In this document: positions 44,500 through 54,589 of the stretch, one piece after another
Position numbering within the stretch: position 1 is the first letter of the stretch
How the letters are laid out: every line of letters begins with the position of its first letter
Source of the DNA: Orychophragmus violaceus
Taxonomy: Eukaryota; Streptophyta; Magnoliopsida; Brassicales; Brassicaceae
DNA length: 64,000 nt
Assembly (NCBI GenBank): GCA_030180135.1
Contig: CM058232.1
Span: forward strand, 94,228,630-94,292,629
Direction of reading: 5' to 3'
Program-made: the position numbers and the translations under genes
Notes under the pieces: model-generated
The model's input: only the letters and a program-made list of their open reading frames with translations
Database searches by the model: none
Told to the model about the DNA's origin: nothing

Positions 44500-45695
44500 T
44501 GATATATCATGGTTTTTACTAGTTTTAGGCCATGATATAGTTGTGTTTTTAGTGTCTTTTGTGTTCTTTTAGAGTCTTTTACAGGTATAATCAGGTTTGG
44601 AGCTGAATTGGAGATAATGGAGCATTTTGGAGATTTTTGGAGTGTTTGGCCGAGAGATAGAGTTCACTGTCCGAAACAGAGAAAGGTGTTGATCGTTGCA
44701 TGCCTAGCATCGATCGATGCACCAGCGAGATGGGCCAAAACTCGGCGGTTTAGAAGAATCAAGATATTGCACTTTGATCCAGAAGTTCATGATATTTACA
44801 AAGAAGCCCCTGGCCGAGATTATACCTATATAATCAAGTTTTAGTTGTTTTTATTAGAGACGCTTTGATAATTAAGAGCAGAGGATTTTTAGAGCTTTTG
44901 GGGCTGATCTGAACCTGTTACATCATCCGTATTTGGAGAAGATTTCGAACCCCTTTTACTCTTATTCTTTTATGCAATTTATTCATCATATGATTATGTT
45001 TTCATTATCTATGTCTGAGTAGATTCCTTGTTAGGTTTAGGGTTTCTCACATAGGATTTCATGACCTGCTAGACTTGTTCAATTTCAGTTAAGGATTCAA
45101 ACTATATCTGTTCTTCAATTTAATTGTGCTTAAAGCTAGTTCTAACCTGATCAATTAGAATCTAGATCTTAGGTTGCTAAATACGTCACGGAAGTGGGGT
45201 TTAGGAATCTGAACTAATTAAATTGAGCAATTAAACTATTCGCAAACGGAAGTTTGGTTTAGGATAATTGTGAACATATCAAACTTGGGATTAATGCTAG
45301 TTTAATCTGTTAGTTCTCGCAAACGAAAGTTTGGTTTGCTGCACTTAGACTTAGAGAATTATCGCAAAGGAATTTGGTTAATTCTATATCTGTGTTTTGA
45401 GTTCTAGAACTGTGCTTAATTAGATCCTTGCTGAATGAACTGTCTGCTTGTCTGATTTCCTGAGAACGCCCTAGACTTAGCGCTCTTAATAACTTGCTTT
45501 CACAACCGTTAATCTCTGCTACTGATTTACTTTCTTGCATTGCTTTTAATTCAATTACATTGCTTTCTTCCTAGTTAAATTCCTGTTCTTGAGCTATTGA
45601 ACACCGGAGTCTCTGTGGATTTCGATACCCTATATACTACATTGATATTGCTGTGCACTTGCAGTTTAGTATAGGGATTAATTCTTGACCTATCA
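44500..45695 (+). repeat. Solo LTR (about 1.2 kb, Athila-like Gypsy) inside Copia E
   Basis: It starts TGATATATCATGG and ends TTGACCTATCA, and is flanked on both sides by GCAGT (44495-44499 and 45696-45700). No internal retrotransposon sequence is present, so recombination between two LTRs left one. The 3' end (GATTTCGATACCCTATA ... GTGCACTTGCAG) resembles Athila-type LTR ends. It contains a double palindrome (cores at 44689 and 44710, 21 bp apart) about 110 bp upstream of a TATA-like CTATATAATC at 44826. Confidence 0.85.
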
Positions 45696-45739
45696 GCAGT
45701 ACGTAATACTACTATCCTAAATGAATAATCAAGGGGGAG

Positions 45740-45852
45740 TGTTGTGATAAGATGATTATTCATCATCCACTTGTCCTCACAATATAAAATGATACACATG
45801 TTTATTTATATAAAAAAGTCATGCACTAGTCATCACCACATGTCCTCATAGT
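45740..45852 (+). repeat. Truncated 3' LTR of Copia E
   Basis: TGTTGTGATAAGATGATT follows a polypurine tract; the match to 38874-38984 breaks off near CATGTCCTCATAG. The remaining 250 bp of the LTR are missing. Confidence 0.8.
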
Positions 45853-46860
45853 TGTTTTGAAACCCATCATGCTTGATGAGCACAACTTTGGTCACTAGAA
45901 AGTGCGTATGAGACACATAATACAGTCTATTGATGAAATTGCTTGGTACGCAGTAACGAACGGCTGGGAAGAACCAATGGAGATACTGGAAGACAAGACT
46001 GAGGATGAAAGAAAAGCTTCAAAATACAACTCCAAGGCAATCTCTACTATCATGTCTGTTGTAGATACAAAACAATTTAAAATCATACAAGGATGTGAGT
46101 TAGCTAAAGAAGCATGGGACACATTAGTTAACGACTTTGAAGGTGATGCTAGTGTCAAGAGAACGCGTCTGGACTTCTTAGCATCTCAGTTTGAGAATCT
46201 CAAAATGGAACTAAAGGAAACAATTGGTAGCTTCACAGCTAAGTTAAGCACGATTGCTAATGAGGAATTTGTACTTGGGAAGAAATATAATGAAAAGAAA
46301 CTTGTAAAGAAGCTAATCAGATGTCTTCCAGCAAAATTCTCAGCTCAAAAAGAAATTCTACAATGCTCAATGAACACCGATGAGATGAAGTTTGATAAAC
46401 TGGTCGGAATGCTTAAATCTCAAGAAATGGAAGTTACAGGAGATGACTCTAAACAAAGTCATGGAATCGCTTTCAATGTCCAGCATGAAGACGAACGAGT
46501 CAAGAAACTGGAGGAAAAAATGGGATTGATAGCAAAGAACTTCAACAAAATGCTTAAACGAATCGAAAAAGGGAAAAACAAAACGTTCAACCGGTTCTCA
46601 AAGAATGATTCCGACAGAAATTCAGCTCGCAATTTCAGAATAGATGGTGACAGACAGTCAAGAAAAAGGAAGATGCAATGTCATGAATGTGAGGGCTATG
46701 GTCATTTTAAGAATGAGTGTCCCTTGGTAAAAAGGAAAGAACTGAAGTGTAGTGAATGCAGAGGATTTGGACATACCAAGATTTAATGTCCTAGTCTAGT
46801 TAAGGGAAAAGAAAAATCCTTTCTTTGTTTCAGTGATACAGACTCAGATGAAGATGAGAA

Positions 46861-47510
46861 TGTTAGAAAGCCTAGGATCTAGGGTTCGTTATATTGAATC
46901 ACTGACCTCGATCTTACCTTGTTCTGGCAGCGGAATGATTGGTATGACGAGATCAATAGCGACTCAGATGCTTCGCCTCTACCAGATACACACGCACACA
47001 AAGCTGGAAAGCCGGGATGCTAGTGCCGGATCTTGGGATCACTGAGTTTTGGTGGTTCAGCTTTCTCTGCAACAGAAAAGTGAACGACTAGGGTTTCAGG
47101 TCGAAACAATAAGACTTATATTGACCTGGAATGACTAAAACCGAGTATTGGTTAATACCAATTCGTTTAAGTCATAAAATCGAAACATCAGTTTCGAAAC
47201 CCGATCTGTGTCGATCAACACACATACTGTGTCGATCGACACACCACTCTAAACTCAATATTAATGTGTATCCAATACACATCAACATGATCATTACCAT
47301 AATGATCATTCCCATATTTATGCTTCCAGTTTGCTTAGGTGTGTGACCCTATAGGATCATATAATACTGGCAGTAAGTCTACAACTTACAGATTGCAAGA
47401 GGCTTCTAGCAAAACATTGCAACCGCCCAGTATTATACAAATGTCTGATCTCGACACACAACTATCATCAGGAGTGAGTACAAGTGTGATTTCAGGACAC
47501 TATCCCAACA
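46861..47510 (-). repeat. 3' LTR of Copia C
   Basis: TGTTAGAAAGCC ... TATCCCAACA. Palindromes are at 47207-47222 (TGTGTCGATCAACACA) and 47228-47243 (TGTGTCGATCGACACA), 21 bp apart. A TATA-like minus-strand CAATATAAGTC is at about 47112-47122. Confidence 0.95.
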
Positions 47511-48343
47511 ATCTCCCATTTGTACTGGAATCATCAATTCCTATAATCCTTTTGTCTCTATATCTCGATTTGGCATAAGGCAAGATTAGTGTCATCCTTA
47601 TTAAGCCAACATCGTGTTTATCGAACTCCTGATCTTATACTGAACAAGACAAACAACTGAACTACAATTCGTTTGAGTGCGGCCACACATTTTCTCAGTA
47701 TCAAATCTTCGATAGGCCCTGAGATATTTATCTTCCGTTATTCAGGAGGGACAAATCCCATCTCATTCCATCCCTGTTCCTACACACACTTCATGATACA
47801 CCTGAACAATGCCGTTATAGCCGCCAGTTACGGGTCGACGTTTGACAAGGTCAAAGTGCACCAATTCATATGAAAGAAAGCATGATGAACTCAGGTCTAA
47901 GGACTATACTCTATTGTCGTAATGAGAATCTCTCATGACACAGATATAACTATCTTGGAGACTTCTCATTAGCGGGTCATGTCCGATCATATGTTCATCA
48001 ACATATATCTATGTGACTGACTGTGATACTCATATCACTGACTCCATGAAACTTAGTCAACAGTCACCTCACAATCTAGTCTCTCGCGGTTGTCAGTGTC
48101 CCACATTGACAACCTCGACTAGGGACATATCATAATTTATGACATCTATAACTTATAGGGTTTCATGATCAAGTCCTCAACTTGACGACCTATAATATGG
48201 CATAAACATATTTTGGGACCATTATTTAGATCACAATAAATAATGCTGAAATCAAATTTCATTAAACATATCCAAAAGTATGTTTACAAGAACATCTTAA
48301 TATAACTAAAATAAAACCACAATAACTCCCACTAGAATCAAGA
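47511..48343 (-). other. 3' untranslated region and polypurine tract of Copia C
   Basis: The minus-strand polypurine tract AAATGGGAGAT abuts the LTR at 47511-47521. The rest is non-coding and resembles 27413-27940 of element B in its first 580 bp. Confidence 0.75.
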
Positions 48344-51300
48344 TTACATCTTAAGATCTCTAATGCCTACAGCAGCAGTGTGACACTCATGCTTAGGCCT
48401 TGGGAGTGGCTTAGTTAGAGGATCAGCGACATTCTCGTCCGTCGGAACTCGGCTGATCTTTACTTCTCCTCTATTGACGATATCACGAATCAGGTGATAT
48501 CTCCTCTCTATGTGTTTGGACTTCTGGTGTGACTTGGGTTCTTTCGCCTGAGCAATGGCTCCATTGTTGTCACAAAACAAAGCCACTGGCTCCAAGATAC
48601 TAGGAACCACACCAAGTTCAGTCATGAACTTTTTGATCCAAACAACTTCCTTTGCCTCTTCTGAAGTAGCAACATATTCAGCTTCCGTCGTGGAATTAGC
48701 TACGGTATTCTGCTTAGAGCTCTTCCAGCTCACTGCACCGCCATTTAGACAGAAGACATATCCAGACTGTGATCGGAAATCGTCTCTGTCCGTCTGAAAA
48801 CTCGCATCAGTGAATCCATTCACCACAAGCTCTTCACTTCCTCCATATACCAAGAACTTATCCTTGGTTTGTCTCAAATATTTGAGAATATTCTTGACAG
48901 CTGTCCAGTGATCTTCACCTGGATCAGATTGGTATCTACTCGTCATGCTTAACGCGTAAGCTACATCTGGTCGAGTGCAGAGCATGGCATACATGATAGA
49001 TCCTATTGCAGAAGCATAAGGAATCCTATCCATGCGCTCTCGCTCAGCATGTGTCGCCAGACACTGCTTCTTGCTGAGACTAATGCCATGAGACATCGGT
49101 ATGAAGCCTTTCTTGGAATCATGCATCTTGAATCTATGCAACACCTTATCAATATAAGTGTCCTGGCACAATCCAATCAGCCTATTCGCTCTATCTCTGT
49201 AGATTCTGATTCCAAGGATGTACGCGGCTTCTCCCATGTCTTTCATGGAAAAACAACTTCCGAGCCAAGTCTTAACAGACTGAAGCAACAGAACATCATT
49301 ACCGAGAAGAAGTATGTCATCGACATACAGTACAAGAAACGCAATTCCGCTCCCACTAGTCTTCTTGTATACACATGGTTCTTCTTCGTTCTTGATGAAA
49401 CCAAATTGTTTTACTGCTTCATCAAAACGAAGATTCCAACTCCGTGATGCTTGCTTCAATCCATAAATGGATTTAAGAAGCTTGCATACCTTCCCAGCAT
49501 TCTTAGGATCTACAAAACCCTCAGGTTGTGTCATATACACATCCTCTTCCAAAATACCATTCAGGAAGGCGGTTTTGACATCCATCTGCCAAATCTCATA
49601 ATCATAATAAGCGGCAGTTGCTAGAAGAATCCGAATGGATTTAAGCATAGCGACTGGGGAATAGGTTTCATCATAGTCAATACCATGAATCTGTTTGAAA
49701 CCTTTAGCCACCAACCTAGCTTTATAAATTTGGACATTGCCATCCACGTCAATCTTCTTCTTGAAGATCCATTTACACTCAATGGCTTTTGCACCATTAG
49801 GTAAATCAACCAAGGACCATACTTGGTTTTCTGACATGGATCCCATTTCGGATTTAGAGGCTCCAAGCCACTTTTCGGAGTCCGGGTCCATCATTGCTTC
49901 CGCGAAGGTCACCGGTTCGTAACTTTCAATAATCATCAGATCATTGCAATTAGTCACGAGAAATCCATAATATCTCTCGGGTTTGTGAGGGATCCTTCCG
50001 GATCTGCGAACTTCAGGCTCCACAGGTGTGGGTTCCACAGAACTTTGTGGATCCAACTGCTGCTCTTCCTCAGAAGGTTGAGCAATCTCCTGTGCATCTT
50101 GAATTTCTTCGAGATGTACTTTACTCCCACTGCTTTTCTTAGAAAGAAATTCCCTCTCAAGAAAAGAACAGTCCCGAGCAACAAATACTTTGTTCTCAGA
50201 TCGGTTGTAAAAGTAGTATGCCTTGGTTTCCCTAGGATAACCAACGAAGTAGCATTTATCTGATTTGGGTGCGAGCTTGTCAGAGATTAAACGTTTGACA
50301 TAAGCCTCACAACCCCAAATCTTCAGGAAAGACAGACTTGGAATATTCCCAGTCCACAATTCATGTGGTGTCTTTTCCACTGATTTAGATGGCACCCTAT
50401 TTAGTGTAAACGCAGACGTTTCTAGAGCGTATCCCCAAAAGGATAATGGAAGATCTGAATGACTCATCATAGACCGAACCATATCCAATAAGGTTCGATT
50501 ACTCCTCTCAGACACTCCATTCCATTGGGGTGTTCCAGGAGGAGTGAGTTGTGAAACAATTCCACACTCGCTCAGATAGTCACTGAACTCTTGACTCAAG
50601 TATTCTCCTCCGCGATCCGACCGCAGAACTTTGATACTTTTGCCAAGTTGGTTCTGTACTTCATTCTTGAACTCCTTGAATCTATCAAAGAATTCTGACT
50701 TGTGTCTCATCAAATAGACGTAGCCATACCTACTGAAGTCATCAGTAGGTAATGAAGTACTTGTGGTTTCCTCTGGCAACAGTGCTCATCAGCCCACATA
50801 CATCAGTATGAATAAGGCCCAATAAGTCACTGGCCCTTTCATTCGGTTTGTTGAAAGGGGCCCTATCCATTTTGCCCATCAAGCAAGATTCGCATTTTTC
50901 ACATGATTCAAAATCAAATGAGCCCAGAAGCCCATTTCGATGGAGTCTCTGAATGTGTTTCTCATTGATATGGCCCAAACGACAATGCCATAAGAAAGTC
51001 GGGTTTTCGTCATTTGACTTAAACCGCTTTGTATTTATGTTAAAGACAGGCATTTCTTGGTTTAAGACATATAACCCATTATCTAATGGGACACTACCAT
51101 AAAACGTACCATCACGATTAAAAGAACAAACTTTATTCTTAACAGCAAAATCAAAACCTTCCAAATCCAAAACGGAAACTGAAATTATGTTTCTGCTAAT
51201 CGCAGGTACAAAGTAGCAATTATTCAATTCTAAAACCATGCCAGAAGGTAAAGACAAATCATAAGTGCCTACGGCCAGTGCAGCAACCTTAGCTCCATTC

Positions 51301-52307
51301 CCGACCCGTAGCTCCACTTGTCCTTTCTTCAGCGTTCTACTGTTTCTTAGTGCCTGCACATTAGTACAAATATGAGCACCGCAGCCGGTATCCAATACCC
51401 ACGAAGTAGAACTAGAAGACATAACATTAAGTTCGATAACATAAATACCTGAGTCAGACGCATCATACATCTTCTTCAGCTTCTTGTAATCTTCCATGAA
51501 CTTCTTGCAGTCTCTCTTCCAATTCCCTAGCTGCTTGCAGTAGTTGCATTTGTCCTCAGGAGAAGGCCCAGATTTGGGCTTGGGCTTGGGCTTGTCTTGA
51601 CTCTCAGTCTGGACAGCTTTAGCTTTTCCCTTATCCTTACTAGGTTTCTTAAACCTTTTACCCCCTTGTACCATCAGTACATTAGGAGTTTCCTTCTTGA
51701 GATTCGGCTCTGCTGTCTTCAGCATGTCGTGCAACTCAGTCAATGTCTTAGTCATGTTTTGCATGTTGTAGTTCATGATGAACTGATCAAAACATGACGG
51801 CAAAGACTGCAGAATCATGTCAGTGGCTAGCTCCTGGCTAATGGCACAGTCCAGTTTCCCCAAGTTATCAATGTAACCCATCATTTTAAGGACATGAGGA
51901 CTCACTGGCCTGTCCTTAGCCAACTTGCAATCCATGAGAGATTTAACCGTCTGGTATCTCTCTGTGCTAGCTTACTACTGAAACAAAGCTTTCAGGTTGT
52001 TAATCATCTTAATCGGTGACATCACGTTCTCATATTGCTTCTGCAGCTCAGAGTTCATAGTCACCAGCATTAGACAATTAACGTCTTTGACATCAACTGA
52101 ATGCTTATCCCAAGCATTCTTATCTGCCTGCGTGGCATTGGAACGTGGCCTCTCGGGGAGAACTCTTGTAAGGACATATTCCTTGTTCTCCTGCCTGAGA
52201 ACTATTCTCAGGTTCCGATACCATTCCAAGAAATTTGATCCATTAAGCTTGTCCTTCTCAAGAACGGATCTTAGCGAGAAAGTGTTGATGTGAGTTGGGA
52301 CAAACAT
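48344..52307 (-). pseudogene. Copia C gag-pol polyprotein, broken by one stop and one 2-bp deletion
   Basis: ATG at 52307. Gag (LEKDKLNGSNFLEWYRNLRI) reaches a TAG near 51973, then continues with the zinc knuckle CNYCKQLGNWKRDC (final His of the CCHC replaced by Asn), protease WVLDTGCGAH, GAG-pre-integrase and the integrase start to 50742. A 2-bp loss relative to element A near 50747 shifts frame. The last piece (50779-48344) has the rest of integrase (RSDRGGEYLS, GVSERSNRTL), RT (WQMDVKTAFLNG, YGLKQASRSW, LVLYVDDILLLG) and RNase H (VSWKSSKQNTVANSTTEAEY ... ADPLTKPLP). Together they cover a normal Copia polyprotein of about 1300 residues. Confidence 0.92.
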
Positions 52308-53487
52308 AGTTGTAATTAAAAGAGGTAGAGGTTTTAGTTATGATGCTCAAGGAAATGAGAATTCTTATCTAATAAGAAAACTCGCATTGTATTCAAAACT
52401 ATGTTTCCTCAGATGAATACAATGAACCAAGATCCTTAGCTCACCAAAATTTGAGTGGGCGACTCGCCATCACCCAAACTTTAGTTATTTAGGTAAGCAA
52501 ATCATTGCTAATTGTACCCAGTACAACTCTTGGTCGCAGATAATACAATCAATGTCTTATCCCCTCTGATGTCTCTGGGCCCAGAACTTCTGATAGCCCA
52601 GTCAAGTAAACCAATCTCTTCAGTCTTGTGATCATTGACAGTCGCACTGCAAGTCTATCAATGATCACCTGCCTTACTCATGTAGTTGTGGATACTAAGG
52701 ACTCCAAGGCTATCCAACAACGAAACGAGTCTTGACAGTAGACAAGATCGGGCAAGTCATCAAGATCACTTGATATTTAGTTGAGGAAAAGAACTATTTA
52801 ATCTTGATGCATATCCAATATACATCCAAGAAGTTATTAAGTTAATTAAAACATATAAGTTTATTAAGTTTAGGTTAATCTAGAACTTTAGGAGTAAATT
52901 TGGTCCGGTATTTGCAAATTTGAGGTCCAACCATCAAGTCTGCGATTGGTGTGTCGATCAACACCAACCATTGGCGTCGGTCGACACAACCCAATTTAAA
53001 CCAGACTTCGATAGCCGGTCAAACCGGATCGAATTTCCTTAACCGATTCAATCTAATTGAACCGGTCCGGTTTAATGGTCCATGTCGATCGCCACAAAAC
53101 ACTGTGTCGATCGACATTACCCAACCAGAACCAAATTGGTTAATTAACTTAACCAAGCGAGATAACCGGTTCAATCCAATTGAACCGATCTATCCTTTCG
53201 CATTGCCTGTGTCGACCGACACACCCGGTGTATCGACCGACACAACATAGATACGGATATTCGATCACTGATCGAAACCCTAAAAACTTTTACGCGTTTT
53301 CGCGGTGTGTCGACCGACACAAGATCTGTGTCGATCGACACTGTACGAAAACACAGGTTCATCGTTTTTCAACAGAGACTTAATCTGAGATTAAATACTA
53401 CAAAACACGATTTAACAGGCACTAAACTAATCAAATTCATCAGTATTCAATTTAAATGCCTTAGATTCAATAGATTAAACCCTAATA
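52308..53487 (-). other. Untranslated leader of Copia C with palindrome pairs
   Basis: Non-coding. Palindrome cores occur at 52954/52977, 53085/53107, 53212/53233 and 53310/53331 (23, 22, 21 and 21 bp apart). It aligns with the leader of element A, which has one additional pair. Confidence 0.75.
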
Positions 53488-53499
53488 GCTCTGATACCA
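53488..53499 (-). promoter_or_regulatory. Primer binding site of Copia C (initiator tRNA-Met type)
   Basis: Minus-strand TGGTATCAGAGC, one base inside the 5' LTR. Confidence 0.93.
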
Positions 53500-53500
53500 C

Positions 53501-54150
53501 TGTTAGAAAGCCTAGGATCTAGGGTTCGTTATATTGAATCACTGACCTCGATCTTACCTTGTTCTGGCAGCGTAATGATTGGTATGACGAGATCAATAGC
53601 GACTCAGATGCTTCGCCTCTACCAGATACACATGCACACAAAGCTGGAAAGCCGGGATGCTAGTGCCGGATCTTGGGATCACTGAGTTTTGGTGGTTCAG
53701 CTTTCTCTGCAACAGAAAAGTGAACCGCTAGGGTTTCAGGTCGAAACTATAAGCCTTATATTGACCTGGAATGACTAAAACCGAGTATTGGTTAATACCA
53801 ATTCGTTTAAGTCATAAAATCGAAACATCAATTTCGAAACCCGATCTGTGTCGATTGACACACATACTGTGTCGATCGACACACCACTCTAAACTCAATA
53901 TTAATGTGTATCCAATACACATCAACATGATCATTACCATAATGATCATTCCCATATTTATGCTTCCAGTTTGCTTAGGTGTGTGACCCTATAGGATCAT
54001 ATAATACTGGCAGTAAGTCTACAACTTACAGATTGCAAGAGGCTTCTAGAAAAACATTGCAACCGCCCAGTATTATACGAATGTCTGATCTCGACACACA
54101 ACTATCATCAGGAGTGAGTACAAGTGTGATTTCAGGACACTATCCCAACA
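53501..54150 (-). repeat. 5' LTR of Copia C
   Basis: Same length and ends as 46861-47510. Differences include GGCAGCGTAATG against GGCAGCGGAATG and GTGTCGATTGAC against GTGTCGATCAAC. Palindromes are at 53847-53862 and 53868-53883. Confidence 0.95.
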
Positions 54151-54589
54151 GAGAATGATGAAGGTCTTATGCTAAATTTTGTTGTCTTAGTTTCACAAGA
54201 AGAACCAAAAGAGGATACTTCAGACTCTGACTCTGATGAAGACATTGATGTTCAGAAGGAATACAAAGATCTGTATGAAAACTGGACAAAACTAAGTCAC
54301 GAGAATCTTCAACTACTCAAAGAAAAGACCATGTTAAAAGCACAAGTTAACATTATGCAGATGAAGCAAACGGCACCAAGTAACAAGCTTCCTGACTTGA
54401 GAGATGTGAGTGAAATTGAGGACCAACTGGAGCAAGAACTCGTCAAAGAAAAGGAGAAAAATCGCATATTGGAAGAAAAAGTTGCAAGTATGCAAACTGC
54501 ATTCACTCAAGAACAGAGCAAGAGTCGTGGACTAGAACAGAGTTTGACGGATAATCACAAAAAAAAATCAGAATGCTAAGTAAGGGAAC

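Larger units (their letters stand above)
38874..45852 (+). mobile_element. Copia LTR retrotransposon E, decayed, 3' LTR truncated
   Basis: Order: 5' LTR (38874-39238), a primer-site-like TTATCAGCACG directly after it, gag, protease, integrase, RT, RNase H, a solo LTR insertion (44500-45695), polypurine tract (AAGGGGGAG, 45731-45739) and the first 113 bp of the 3' LTR (45740 to about 45852). After that the sequence jumps to the gag of element D, so the 3' LTR was cut by a deletion. Many stops and frameshifts show it is old. Confidence 0.88.
46861..54150 (-). mobile_element. Copia LTR retrotransposon C, complete (7290 bp)
   Basis: LTRs at 46861-47510 and 53501-54150 (650 bp each) show about ten visible differences. 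GAGAA flanks both sides (46856-46860 and 54151-54155). On the minus strand: 5' LTR, initiator tRNA-Met primer site, 1.2-kb leader, gag-pol in three frames, 0.8-kb 3' untranslated region, polypurine tract, 3' LTR. It is the full-length relative of element A. Confidence 0.96.
45857..54580 (+). pseudogene. Copia D gag, split by Copia C
   Basis: The left piece (45857-46860) starts at PIMLDEHNFGH, with an in-frame TAG where Trp is expected before KVRM. It contains the gag core (AKEAWDTLVNDFEGDASVKR, LVKKLIRCLPAKF) and two zinc knuckles (CHECEGYGHFKNEC, and CSECRGFGHTKI ending in a stop at 46784-46786). The right piece (54151-54580) continues with an acidic segment (SDSDSDEDIDVQKEYKDLYE) and a coiled-coil tail. 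Insertion of C duplicated GAGAA. Excluding C, about 1.4 kb of gag remains. Confidence 0.85.

Noticed and set aside
47131..47346. Open frame in the LTR of Copia C, repeated at 53771-53986
   Set aside because: It is duplicated only because LTRs are duplicated. No domain; it spans the palindromes and TATA region.
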